From JANNHP01 sp031404455 (GTDB lineage Bacteria; Planctomycetota; JAJSAM01; JAJVHW01), in NCBI GenBank assembly GCA_031404455.1, contig JANNHP010000321.1, positions 1-9,881 on the forward strand: a stretch of DNA of 9,881 nucleotides, in the 5' to 3' direction. The notes under the pieces are model-generated. The model made no database searches. It worked only from the letters and a program-made list of their open reading frames with translations, and was not told the DNA's origin. The translations under genes and the position numbers were made by a program. Position 1 is the first letter of the stretch; every line of letters begins with the position of its first letter. Below are positions 1-6,701 of this stretch, piece after piece.

Positions 1-471
1 ATCGAAGATCGAGGACGTCGCCGATCCCTGCGTCACGACGCGCATCCCGTCGGGCGACACCGCTGCCTCCCAGAGGTGGTCCCTGTAGCGACGGGGTCCA
101 TCGAGGTCGAACTTCCGCCCGATGCTCTCGGCGAGGCTCGACGGCGGATCCGGTTCGACCCAGCCGGTCTGCGCGGGGAACTCGGCGAGCACGCGGCCCG
201 TCGCGCGGTCGAGCGTCTGCACGAACCCGTCGGCCGTCGTGGAGACGAGCCGGCTGCCGTCGGACGAGAACGCGATCGTGACGTGCGCGTTGCGGAACCG
301 TTTCGTGCCGATGCGGCAGATGGCCCACTCGGGCAGGGGATCGCCGTCGCCGTCGAGGCCGGGCGGCGGGGCGACGGGCCGCGCCGCCGGACGGACAAGC
401 CAGGACCGGACCGCGGCGGATGCGAGGAGCGCGGCCAGTCCGGCGAGGACGAACCGAGCGGTCCGCGTCAT
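1..471 (-). CDS. WD40 repeat protein with N-terminal membrane anchor or signal (3' end beyond window)
   Basis: Reading on the minus strand from ATG at 471 gives 157 codons with no stop before the window edge, so the C-terminal part is missing. Residues 7-20 are hydrophobic after MTRTAR, which suggests a signal anchor or signal peptide, followed by a Pro-rich linker at about 27-37. The segment PLPEWAICRIGTKRFRNAH is followed by IAFSSDGSRLVSTTADG and LDRATGRVL (about residues 66-98). This is a classic WD40 blade, and a second blade begins at EAAVSPDGMRVV (about 136-146). Between them is a Pro/Asp-rich insertion. The 'RxGTxRFR' lead-in is, as I recall, typical of planctomycete WD40 proteins. These form beta-propeller protein-binding platforms, and the partner here is unknown. 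The start ATG overlaps the TGA of the DUF2752 gene by 4 nt (ATGA), which argues for translational coupling in the same operon. Confidence 0.8.
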   Translation of the reverse strand, partial: MTRTARFVLAGLAALLASAAVRSWLVRPAARPVAPPPGLDGDGDPLPEWAICRIGTKRFRNAHVTIAFSSDGSRLVSTTADGFVQTLDRATGRVLAEFPAQTGWVEPDPPSSLAESIGRKFDLDGPRRYRDHLWEAAVSPDGMRVVTQGSATSSIFD

Positions 472-914
472 CGCACCGGGTCGGGCGCCCAAGCCGGGAA
501 CACGAACGCGCGCAGCACCCACGACACGACGAACAGCACGATCAGCGACATCACGACGCCGATGCCGCGCCGGTCGAGGAAGCGCGCGACCGGGTCGCCG
601 CCGCGCAGGAGTCCGAAGGCGGTGCCCGCGAGCGTCGCGAACCAGAGTCCGGCGAGCACGATGCCGAGCGGGTGCAGGCGCAGCGACTCGACGACGTCGC
701 CCTGCGAGAGGCGCAGCATCGACCGGGTCATGCCGCACCCGGGGCACGGGCGGTCCGTGACGCGCTGGAAGACGCAGAGCGAGACCCTGGGCAGCACGTC
801 CCAGTGCGCGAGCGCCCAGACGATTCCCGGCATCGCGAGGAGCGCCGCGAGGCGCGCTTTCATCGACCCTGGGCTCGTGGACTGGGTGGGTTCCGTCGCG
901 GCGGTCGTCGTCAC
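468..914 (-). CDS. DUF2752 family small membrane protein
   Basis: The protein has 148 residues starting at GTG 914. It carries the DUF2752 hallmark CPGCGMTR at residues 57-64, directly after a short segment containing another Cys (C47). Hydrophobic segments lie at about 22-38, 83-103 and 118-137, giving a three-helix inner-membrane protein, which fits the family in length and layout. The biochemical function of DUF2752 is not known to me. The CxxC pair suggests metal binding or redox chemistry, but that is inference. An alternative start is the ATG for M18 (863), which removes a Thr/Ser-rich, probably non-essential N-terminus. AGGG sits 3 nt upstream of that ATG, so neither start has an ideal ribosome binding site. 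The gene begins 10 nt after the CPBP protease stop and overlaps the WD40 gene by 4 nt, so the three are probably co-transcribed. Confidence 0.85.
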   Translation of the reverse strand: MTTTAATEPTQSTSPGSMKARLAALLAMPGIVWALAHWDVLPRVSLCVFQRVTDRPCPGCGMTRSMLRLSQGDVVESLRLHPLGIVLAGLWFATLAGTAFGLLRGGDPVARFLDRRGIGVVMSLIVLFVVSWVLRAFVFPAWAPDPVR

Positions 915-924
915 GCGGCGGAGC

Positions 925-1572
925 CTACCACCACTGCGTTTCGCCGGTGACGACGACGTGCGCCGCGACCCAGGCGTTCGCCACCGCGTGCGCGACGATC
1001 ACGACGCGCAGGTTCCGCGTCTTCGCGACGAGCGCCGTCCACAGCACGCCGGTCGCGAGCGCCGCGAGCCACTCGGCGGGGTGCGTGAACGTGAAGAAGG
1101 CCACCGAGACGACGAAGGAGAGCCGCGTGAACGCGCCGACCGCGCGGCCGCGCCAGTCCTCGTCGCCCGCCGCGTCCACGAGCCGCGGGAGCGCGGACCT
1201 CACGAACAGCTCCTCCGCGAACGGGACGACGAGCACCATCGCCGCGATCCGGAACGACGTGAAGAGCAGGTTCCCTGCGGGATCGAGACCGGTGCGGACG
1301 TCGTCCGTGAGCGGCGGGACGAGCTCTGCGAGCGGCACCCACGCCGCGCCGGCCGCGAGTCCCGCCGCGACGCCGAGCAGCACGTGGGCAGCGGACGGAC
1401 GCGGCCTCAGTTCCGGATACGACCCCGCGCGCGCGAATGCGATCAGCACCGCGCAGACCGCGACGATGCGGACCGCGTCGGCCCACGGCCATGAGCCGCC
1501 GGCGATCGCGCCGACGGCGACGTAGACGAGGTACGGGAGGCAGTGGGGGATCAGGGCTCTCAATGTCCTCAA
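925..1572 (-). CDS. CPBP (CAAX/Abi-type) intramembrane metalloprotease, PEP-CTERM-associated type
   Basis: The 215-residue polytopic protein contains all three CPBP glutamic-type intramembrane protease motifs: EELFVR at residues 120-125 (EExxxR), FTFTH at 160-164 (FxxxH) and HAVAN at 195-199 (HxxxN). Hydrophobic helices fill most of the chain. The closing segment VVVTGETQWW resembles the 'TG.W..W' end of the CAAX-protease-related subfamily linked to PEP-CTERM/exosortase systems. That subfamily assignment is from memory and is moderate. Members of the superfamily cleave peptides within the membrane, and the substrate here is unknown. No ATG lies near the N-terminus. The start is TTG at 1572 or TTG at 1563, since I found no earlier in-frame start codon. 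It is the first gene of the cluster with DUF2752 and the WD40 protein, and is divergent from the Nudix gene. No exosortase is present in the window. Confidence 0.88.
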   Translation of the reverse strand: MRTLRALIPHCLPYLVYVAVGAIAGGSWPWADAVRIVAVCAVLIAFARAGSYPELRPRPSAAHVLLGVAAGLAAGAAWVPLAELVPPLTDDVRTGLDPAGNLLFTSFRIAAMVLVVPFAEELFVRSALPRLVDAAGDEDWRGRAVGAFTRLSFVVSVAFFTFTHPAEWLAALATGVLWTALVAKTRNLRVVIVAHAVANAWVAAHVVVTGETQWW

Positions 1573-1578
1573 CGTTAT

Positions 1579-1600
1579 GCCGGAGGCGATAGCCTCCGGC
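1579..1600. promoter_or_regulatory. Perfect 9-bp inverted repeat between divergent start codons
   Basis: The arms GCCGGAGGC (1579-1587) and GCCTCCGGC (1592-1600) pair perfectly around the 4-nt spacer GATA. The dyad fills nearly all of the 29-nt gap between the TTG start of the protease gene (1572, minus) and the GTG start of the Nudix gene (1602, plus). Each strand carries a GGAGG in its 5' arm, 15 nt before GTG on the plus strand and 20 nt before TTG on the minus strand. It could be an operator, or an RNA hairpin that masks the ribosome binding site. Which of these it is cannot be decided from sequence. Confidence 0.6.
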
Positions 1601-1601
1601 C

Positions 1602-2201
1602 GTGGAATTCGTCTACGTCGTCCGGCGCGCCGATCTCTTCCCGCTGCGGTGCCCGCACGGACTCGAGGTGCTCGACGAGCCGGGCATGGCGGAGGTCGTC
1701 GGCCGCATCCGGTCGCGCGGGTTCTTCGTCGAACGGCGGCACGCGGAAGAGGACGCGACGCTGAAGCAGGTGATCCCGTACTGCGTCGTCGCGCGCGATG
1801 ACGAGGTGTTCCTCACGAGGCGTACGTCGAAGGGCGGCGACGCGCGGCTCTTCGGGAAACGCTCGATCGGGATCGGCGGCCACGTCAACCCGGTGGACGG
1901 CCCGGACGTGCTCGGGCTCGCGCTCCGCCGCGAGATCGAGGAGGAGATCGCGATCGACGGCGCGTGGACCGTCCGCGCGGTCGGCCTCATCAACGACGAT
2001 TCGACCGACGTCGGGAGCGTGCACGTCGGCCTCGTCCACGTGGTGCGCGCCCTCGGCGACGTCCGCATCCGCGAGACTTCGATCCTCACCGGCGGCTTCA
2101 CGCGGACGGAAGAGCTCGTCCGTCTCTGCCGCGACGAGCGCGCGACGTTCGAGACGTGGAGCGCGCTGCTCGTGGACCGGATCGGCGACGTCCTCGCGTA
2201 G
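1602..2201 (+). CDS. Nudix hydrolase-like protein (phosphoesterase-type, about 200 aa)
   Basis: The 199-residue protein has a Nudix-type helix RREIEEEIAI at residues 109-118, preceded by GGHVNPVD at 92-99. The canonical box is GX5EX7REUXEEXGU. Here the spacing between the G loop and REUxEE is about three residues longer, Asp99 stands at the first Glu position, and the Gly before the last hydrophobic residue is Ala117. The order FVERRHAEEDATLKQVIPY, VFLTRRTSKGGDARL, GHVNPVD, LINDDSTDVGSVHVGLV, FETWSALL matches a family of roughly 200-residue Nudix/phosphoesterase-annotated bacterial proteins whose substrate I do not know. The conserved REIEEE glutamates fit metal binding. The start is GTG 1602. 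An in-frame TAG at 1590-1592 and the absence of another start codon in between fix it. It is the only plus-strand gene and converges with the M24 peptidase gene, 6 nt between stops. Confidence 0.88.
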   Translation: MEFVYVVRRADLFPLRCPHGLEVLDEPGMAEVVGRIRSRGFFVERRHAEEDATLKQVIPYCVVARDDEVFLTRRTSKGGDARLFGKRSIGIGGHVNPVDGPDVLGLALRREIEEEIAIDGAWTVRAVGLINDDSTDVGSVHVGLVHVVRALGDVRIRETSILTGGFTRTEELVRLCRDERATFETWSALLVDRIGDVLA

Positions 2202-2207
2202 CGCGCC

Positions 2208-3329
2208 TCAGATCTCCAGCACCTTTTCGAACTTCGTCAGATTCTCGCAGCCGCGCTTCTTCACGAGGACCATGTCCTCGAGGCGCACGCCGCCGACGCC
2301 CTTGTAGTAGAGGCCGGGTTCCACGGTGACGACCGCGCCCTCGGGGAGGATCTCGTCGCGCGCGCCGATGCCCGGCGGCTCGTGGATGTCGAGGCCGAGG
2401 CTGTGTCCCGTGCCGTGGAAGAAGCCCTGCATCTTCCCGTCCTTCGGCCCGGTCTTCTTCCCCGCGTCCTCGAACAGCTTCTGGATGCCGCGGTGGATGT
2501 CGTGGCCGTTCGCGCCCGCCTTCACGCGGTCGAAAGCGTACTGCTGTCCGGCGAGCACGAGCGCGTAGAGCTCCTTCAGCTCCTTCGACGCCTTGCCGCG
2601 CACCACGGTGCGGCTCATGTCGGCGAAGTAGCCCGTCTTCGCGTGGCGCGGGAACACGTCGAAGATGATGGACGTGTTCGGCCGGATCGGCCCCGAGCCG
2701 GTGTCGTGCGGATCGACGCACTGGTCGCCCGACGCGATGATCGTGTGCTTCGCGACGCAGCCGTCGCGCATCAGCGCCACGTCCACGACCTGCTTCAGGA
2801 GCTCCGACGTGATGCGCTCGCCCTTCCTGACGAGGTAGCCGCCGCGCGGCTTCGATTCCTTCAGCACGCGGATCGCCGACGCGACGGCGCGCTCCGTCGC
2901 CGCCTGGGCGAAGCGGATCGCGGCGACCTCGGCCTTCGACTTGACGGCTCGCTCGGGGAAGAACTGGCCGCTCTCGACTTTCACGCGCAAGCCGAGGCCG
3001 CGCAGCGTGTCGGCCGTGAGGGCGGGGAGGTTCGCGGGCACGCGGAGCCGGCGGATGCCCTTCGCCTTCAGGATGGCGGCGATGATGTCGAGCTGCTTCG
3101 GGGCCTTCGCGCCCTTGCGGACCAGCTTCGCGCGCTCAGCACCCTGATCGATGACGTGGTCCACGGTCGCCTGCGCGCGGGCGCGGCCGAGTTCGAGGGC
3201 GTTGACGACGAGGTAGGACTTCGAGCCCTTCTTGAACCAGACGACGGGGTCGGGGACGACGAAGCGGGTGGCGTAGAGGAGGTTCGCGTCGGATTCGGAG
3301 TCGGCGTGGAGGAGGAGGGCTTCGGTCAT
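2208..3329 (-). CDS. M24 family metallopeptidase (Xaa-Pro aminopeptidase/dipeptidase type)
   Basis: The 373-residue cytosolic-type protein has a creatinase-like N-terminal domain (about 1-140) and a pita-bread M24 catalytic domain (about 150-373). The five expected metal ligands are visible: Asp224 in FDVFP, Asp237 in ADMSRT, His309 in GTGHSLG, Glu337 in TVEPGLYY and Glu351 in VRLED. His316 in DIHEPP is the usual substrate-binding His. The family removes N-terminal residues next to proline or splits Xaa-Pro dipeptides. The exact specificity cannot be read from sequence. The frame stays open up to ATG 3461. I chose ATG 3329 because the protein from there (MTEALLLHADSESDANLLYATRF) begins like family members, while the extra 44 residues are low-complexity Pro/Ala/Val encoded by a repeat-rich region. 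No good ribosome binding site precedes 3329, so the start is the weak point. Confidence 0.9.
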   Translation of the reverse strand: MTEALLLHADSESDANLLYATRFVVPDPVVWFKKGSKSYLVVNALELGRARAQATVDHVIDQGAERAKLVRKGAKAPKQLDIIAAILKAKGIRRLRVPANLPALTADTLRGLGLRVKVESGQFFPERAVKSKAEVAAIRFAQAATERAVASAIRVLKESKPRGGYLVRKGERITSELLKQVVDVALMRDGCVAKHTIIASGDQCVDPHDTGSGPIRPNTSIIFDVFPRHAKTGYFADMSRTVVRGKASKELKELYALVLAGQQYAFDRVKAGANGHDIHRGIQKLFEDAGKKTGPKDGKMQGFFHGTGHSLGLDIHEPPGIGARDEILPEGAVVTVEPGLYYKGVGGVRLEDMVLVKKRGCENLTKFEKVLEI

Positions 3330-3510
3330 GGTCGGGGGAGGGTAATCGAGGGGTGCGGGACGGGGGGCCAAGACTCGACCGCGGCGGGGAACGGCGGGAA
3401 CCGAAGACGCCGCAGGCGGCGCGACGACGGTCGGGACGACCGCGGCAGGGGACCGCGTCATCAGCGACGGAACGCCGCCGCAGCGACGGCCCTACTGGAG
3501 TTCGTGGCGC
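3330..3510. other. Gene-free stretch upstream of the M24 gene
   Basis: I see no convincing gene here. The open frame on the minus strand (to 3461) would only lengthen the M24 protein with low-complexity sequence. The stretch holds a 6-bp perfect hairpin, CGGTCG (3428-3433) and CGACCG (3437-3442), and the first copy of a 27-nt direct repeat (3428-3454). It should contain the M24 promoter, but I cannot recognise -35/-10 boxes in this GC-rich sequence. Confidence 0.5.
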
Positions 3511-3536
3511 GGTCCGGACGACTTCGGCAGGGGACC
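3428..3536. repeat. Two copies of a 27-nt direct repeat
   Basis: Copies at 3428-3454 and 3510-3536 match at 24 of 27 positions. Both start CGGTC and share the block CGGCAGGGGACC at their right ends. They are 82 nt apart start to start. The second copy is also the outer left arm of the large palindrome at 3511-3582. Recurrent modules of this kind in an intergenic gap suggest a REP-like family, but a single window cannot show dispersal in the genome. Confidence 0.65.
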
Positions 3537-3582
3537 CGCCGCGCGAGGCGCGCGGCACCCTGCTCGAAGTCGTCGCCGGACC
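3511..3582. repeat. 72-nt imperfect palindrome with about 30 possible base pairs
   Basis: Four paired blocks run inward. GGTCCGG (3511-3517) pairs with 3576-3582. ACGACTTCG (3518-3526) pairs with 3565-3573. GCAGGG (3527-3532) pairs with 3558-3563 except for small offsets. GCCGCGCG (3538-3545) pairs with 3549-3556. The apical loop is AGG. A 2-nt bulge (3574-3575), one unpaired base (3564) and a small internal loop (3533-3537 opposite 3557) are the only interruptions. Either strand would fold very stably as RNA. It lies between the HEAT gene 3' end and the M24 gene. It could be a REP-like element, a structured non-coding RNA or an attenuator. Confidence 0.7.
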
Positions 3583-3591
3583 CGGGGCACT

Positions 3592-3618
3592 GCCGGACTC
3601 GCCACTGGCGAGTCCGGC
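3592..3618. repeat. Perfect 12-bp hairpin
   Basis: Arms GCCGGACTCGCC (3592-3603) and GGCGAGTCCGGC (3607-3618) are exact reverse complements around the 3-nt loop ACT. It lies 51 nt beyond the stop codon of the HEAT gene on the minus strand. No T-run follows on either side, so if it terminates transcription it does so without a classic U-tract. It is the middle one of three adjacent stem-loops. Confidence 0.7.
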
Positions 3619-3645
3619 TCGCGTCCTTCGTCCGTGACCGTGCCC

Positions 3646-3678
3646 GTCCCAAGAGCAGGCGCAGCCTGCTATTGGGAC
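3646..3678 (-). terminator. Probable terminator hairpin overlapping the HEAT gene stop codon
   Basis: Arms of 15 nt (3646-3660 and 3664-3678) pair at 14 positions around a 3-nt loop, with one internal mismatch (3653 opposite 3671). The TAG stop of the HEAT gene (3671-3669) lies inside the 5' arm of the minus-strand hairpin. No U-tract follows, which is common in very GC-rich genomes. Termination or 3'-end protection is the likely role, by inference. Confidence 0.55.
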
Positions 3679-4835
3679 CCCCACGGATGCTTCGCCACCA
3701 TGTCCTTCATGAAGTTCGAACGCGACAGCCCGCCCGGCCCCGCGTCGTAGAGGCGTGCGATCGAGCAGAGGTCGTAGGCGTCGAAGATCGCCGGCTCCCA
3801 GCCGCGGTGCGACTTCGACGGTTCGCCGACGCGCTTCTGCCAGAGCACCGTGCCCATCTGGAAGATGTGGTACGCGAGCTTGTGCGGCGGCTGGATCGCC
3901 CAGCTCAGGGGAACCTGGATGACCTCTTCGTCGAGGTCGATGAAGCCGTCGGCGACCTTGCCCGGGATGTCGATGCGCTTCGCCGCCGCGCGGACGAGCA
4001 GTTCGCCGCCGGGCAGGCCCTTCTTCAGCCACTCGAGCGCGGCGACGGCGTTCTTCCTGTACTCCTCGCTCCCCGTCTTGATCTCGATCGCGGCGGGCGC
4101 GGCGAGGAGCGTCTCCTTCGCGAGCTTCAGCGTGTCGCCCCAGTCGTGCGGCGCGGCGAGACTGTCCTGGAGCATCGCGACCGTGGCGGAGGCGCGCACC
4201 GAACGCGGGTCGCTCTTCTTCGTGAACTTCTCGTAGTGGCCGACGGCGACCTTCGGCTTCTTCAGGATGTCCTGCACCGCCCACGCAGTGTGGTCGGTGA
4301 CGTGGTCGGACGCGTGGACGAGGCCGTTCTCGGTGATCGTCTGGACGTCCTTCGACGTGCCGAGACGCGCGCAGACGTTCGCGGCGGCCACGGCGATGAT
4401 CTCGTTCGGGCTCTTGATCAGTTCGAGGACCGGCGCGAGGTCGTCCTTGGTGCCGAGGTGGCCCAGCGCCTCGAGGCTCATCACGGTCGGGAGCTCCTCC
4501 TTGCCGTCGGCGCGCGCCTTGAACCACTCGGCAGCCGCCTTCCTGTCGAGGCGCGACAACGCTTCCAGCGCGACGAACCTCAGCCCGCGTTCGTTCTCCT
4601 GGAGCGCGTACAGGAGGAGGAATTCGCGGTCGGGGTCCTTCGTCTTCGAGGCGCCGAGCGCGGAGAGCGCCTTCGCGAGGCCGAGCGCGTCCGTCTTCTT
4701 CAGCTCCTTCGCGAGCGTGATGCGCTGAGGCGCGTCCGTCCCGGCGATCGGCGACGGCGGCGGGTCGCCGGCTTTCGCGGACGCGAAAGGGAAGAGGGCG
4801 AGGAGGACGGGGAGTGCGGCGAGCGGGAGTCGCAT
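3669..4835 (-). CDS. Exported HEAT-repeat protein
   Basis: The 388-residue protein begins with a clear Sec signal peptide (MRLPLAALPVLLALFPFASA, predicted cleavage after residue 20). Helical HEAT-like repeats follow from about 70 to 160, for example RFVALEALSRLDRKAAAEWF, VMSLEALGHLGTKDDLAPVL and IIAVAAANVCARLGTSKDVQ. The part from about 170 to 290 is more irregular helical sequence. The end, about 295-388, is aromatic-rich (DEEVIQVPLSWAIQPPHKL, YHIFQMGTVLWQ, RGWEPAIFDAYDLCSIARLYD) and I do not recognise it as a known domain. HEAT arrays bind proteins or peptides, and the partner is unknown. ATG 4835 is 7 nt after the TPR gene stop. GGAGAAG about 10 nt upstream, inside the TPR 3' end, can serve as ribosome binding site, so the two are very probably translated together and may work together. 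Confidence 0.85.
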   Translation of the reverse strand: MRLPLAALPVLLALFPFASAKAGDPPPSPIAGTDAPQRITLAKELKKTDALGLAKALSALGASKTKDPDREFLLLYALQENERGLRFVALEALSRLDRKAAAEWFKARADGKEELPTVMSLEALGHLGTKDDLAPVLELIKSPNEIIAVAAANVCARLGTSKDVQTITENGLVHASDHVTDHTAWAVQDILKKPKVAVGHYEKFTKKSDPRSVRASATVAMLQDSLAAPHDWGDTLKLAKETLLAAPAAIEIKTGSEEYRKNAVAALEWLKKGLPGGELLVRAAAKRIDIPGKVADGFIDLDEEVIQVPLSWAIQPPHKLAYHIFQMGTVLWQKRVGEPSKSHRGWEPAIFDAYDLCSIARLYDAGPGGLSRSNFMKDMVAKHPWGSQ

Positions 4836-4842
4836 CGGGAGG

Positions 4843-6675
4843 TCACTTCTCCGCGAGTAGGCCGTCGATGAACGACTGGATGTTCACGTCGTGGCCGCCG
4901 AGCTGCGAGTACTCGCGCGCGTGCTCCTTGGCCTTGGTCCGGTCCTTCAGGTGGTCGGCGTAGATGATCGCGAGATAGAGGTGCGCCTTGACGAGCAGGT
5001 CCGTCTCCGCCGCGGAGAGGGCCGGCGGAGTCGCGGGCGCCGCGCCCGGATCTCCGCCTGCCGCGGGGGCGGCGGGGGGCGCGCCCTCGATCAGCTCGCA
5101 GATCTTCTCGTACGACTCCGCGGCCTCTTTCCAGTACTTCAGCGCGGAACAGACGCGGCCATAGGAGCGCCACGCCTCCACGTCGTTCGGGTGCGCATCC
5201 GTGACCTCGAAGAGCTGCTCGAGGGCCGGCTTGTACAGCTTCAGGTGATAGAGGAGCTCCCCGTACGTGAGACGGTAGCGCACGTTCTTCGGTTCGAGCT
5301 TCACCGCGAGCTCGAGCTCCTTCTTCGCGTCCATGTCCTTCGCCGTCTCCCAGAGGGCGACGCCGAGGGCGTGGTGGAGCCGCGCGTCGTCCGGCGCGAT
5401 CTTGAGCCCGGGACGATAGTGGTCCTTGATCGCGTCGTCCTGCCGCGCCATCGCGCAGAGCGCGTAGCCGGCGTGCGCGTGAGCCGCGACGCACTTGTCG
5501 TCGATGCCGAGGGCCTTCTCCGCCGCGACGAGCGCCTGGTCGAACTTCAGGAGACGAAGGAGCACGAACGCCTTCGCGCAGAGAGCGCGCACCTTCTCGG
5601 CACTGGGCAGCGGAAGCAGCGCGATCGCACTGTCGTACTCGACAGCGGCCGTGTCGTAGTGCCCGGGACCGAGCTCGCCGACGGCCTCGTGCGCGGCGCC
5701 GAGCGCGAAGTGCGCGTCCCACCGGTCGGAGCCGACGGCCGCGGCCTTGCCGGCGTAACCGATCGCGCGCTCGAAGTCCTTCTCGACGATGTCGCGCTTC
5801 TCCTTCTCTGCCGTGGCGAACGCGTGGGAGATGGCCACCTCGCTCGCGGAGCAGTACGCCTCGACGAACGTGCGGTCGATCGCGAGCGCCGCGTCGAACG
5901 ATTTCAGCGCCTCCTCGGTGCTCCCGGCGTCCATCCTCGCGACGCCCACGCGGTAGTGCGCTTCGGCGTCGGCGGGGTCGGCCTTCACGGCCTCGCCGAA
6001 CGCGGCGATCGCCTCGTCGAGGGCGCCCGTCTTGCGCAGCGCCTCGCCGAGCCCGAGCCGGGCCGCGCGGTCCTTCGGCGACGAGGCGAGGATCTGCTTC
6101 CACGCGTCGGCAGCGCCGGCCCAGTTGCCCGCGCGCTCCATGCCGTAGGCCTGGTAGGCCCGGAAGCGGGAGTCCCCGGGCGACGCCATGATCGCCGCGT
6201 CGTACTCCGCACCCGCCTCAGCGCCCCGCTCGAGCCTCTCGAGCGAGCGAGCCTTGCCCGCGTGCGGCCACGGCGACGCCGGGAACTTCTTGATCTGCTT
6301 GTCGAACTCGGCGAGGGACTCGCCCGGCGAGAGGAGGCGCGCGAAGAGGAACGCGAAGACGGGATCGTCGGGCTTGTCGGTCGTGTACTGGCGGTACTTC
6401 GTGAGGATTGCCTCGGCGCCGAGGGCGTCCTTGCCGACGTCCTGGTAGAGGATGTGCGCATCCGCGTTGGCCGGGTCCGCGGCGATCGCCTTCTCGAGCG
6501 ACCCGAGCGCGCCGCGCACGTCCTTCTTGCGGATGCGGGCGCGCGCCTCGTCGACGAGTGCCGCACCTCCCTCGGCGGCGAGCAACGGCGCGGCCGGCGC
6601 CGCGAGGAGGAGCGCCATCGCGAGCGACGCGCAGAGCGCGCCGCCTCGAATGCCACGGGACATCGTCACGGTCAT
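4843..6675 (-). CDS. Exported tetratricopeptide repeat (TPR) protein
   Basis: The 610-residue protein has a signal peptide (hydrophobic ALCASLAMALLLAAPAAPLL, cleavage near residue 34) followed almost entirely by TPR helices. Good units include DVRGALGSLEKAIAADPANA (52-71), ALDEAIAAFGEAVKADPADA, STEEALKSFDAALAIDRTF, KFDQALVAAEKALGIDDKCV, DMDAKKELELAVKLEPKNV and KYWKEAAESYEKICELIE. A Pro/Ala/Gly linker (about 535-558) separates the array from a short helical tail. TPR arrays are protein-interaction scaffolds, and this one should act in the periplasm or envelope. The frame is open to 6789, but ATG 6675 is chosen. It has GGAG at 6686-6683 with 7-nt spacing and gives a normal signal peptide, while the extra 38 residues are encoded by the structured leader. 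It is followed 7 nt downstream by the HEAT gene. Confidence 0.88.
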   Translation of the reverse strand: MTVTMSRGIRGGALCASLAMALLLAAPAAPLLAAEGGAALVDEARARIRKKDVRGALGSLEKAIAADPANADAHILYQDVGKDALGAEAILTKYRQYTTDKPDDPVFAFLFARLLSPGESLAEFDKQIKKFPASPWPHAGKARSLERLERGAEAGAEYDAAIMASPGDSRFRAYQAYGMERAGNWAGAADAWKQILASSPKDRAARLGLGEALRKTGALDEAIAAFGEAVKADPADAEAHYRVGVARMDAGSTEEALKSFDAALAIDRTFVEAYCSASEVAISHAFATAEKEKRDIVEKDFERAIGYAGKAAAVGSDRWDAHFALGAAHEAVGELGPGHYDTAAVEYDSAIALLPLPSAEKVRALCAKAFVLLRLLKFDQALVAAEKALGIDDKCVAAHAHAGYALCAMARQDDAIKDHYRPGLKIAPDDARLHHALGVALWETAKDMDAKKELELAVKLEPKNVRYRLTYGELLYHLKLYKPALEQLFEVTDAHPNDVEAWRSYGRVCSALKYWKEAAESYEKICELIEGAPPAAPAAGGDPGAAPATPPALSAAETDLLVKAHLYLAIIYADHLKDRTKAKEHAREYSQLGGHDVNIQSFIDGLLAEK

Positions 6676-6701
6676 CGGGTGACTCCGGGATGGGTGCAGC
6701 C

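Noticed and set aside
76..1494. 472-codon plus-strand open frame opposite WD40, DUF2752 and CPBP genes
   Set aside because: The minus-strand proteins carry exact family motifs (CPGCGMTR, EELFVR, HAVAN). The plus-strand product is low-complexity charged sequence.
2202..2207. Bidirectional terminator between the convergent Nudix and M24 genes
   Set aside because: Only 6 nt separate the stops, and I saw no stem-loop with clear arms there.
3330..3461. 44-residue N-terminal extension of the M24 peptidase
   Set aside because: It is Pro/Ala/Val low-complexity, overlaps a direct repeat and hairpin, and family members begin near MTEALLLHADSESDANLLYA, so ATG 3329 was preferred.
2382..4871. Long plus-strand open frame (829 codons) antisense to the M24 and HEAT genes
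   Set aside because: It is Arg/Ala/Val/Leu-rich shadow coding opposite two well-supported genes and crosses the palindromic gap. Long antisense frames are expected at this GC content.
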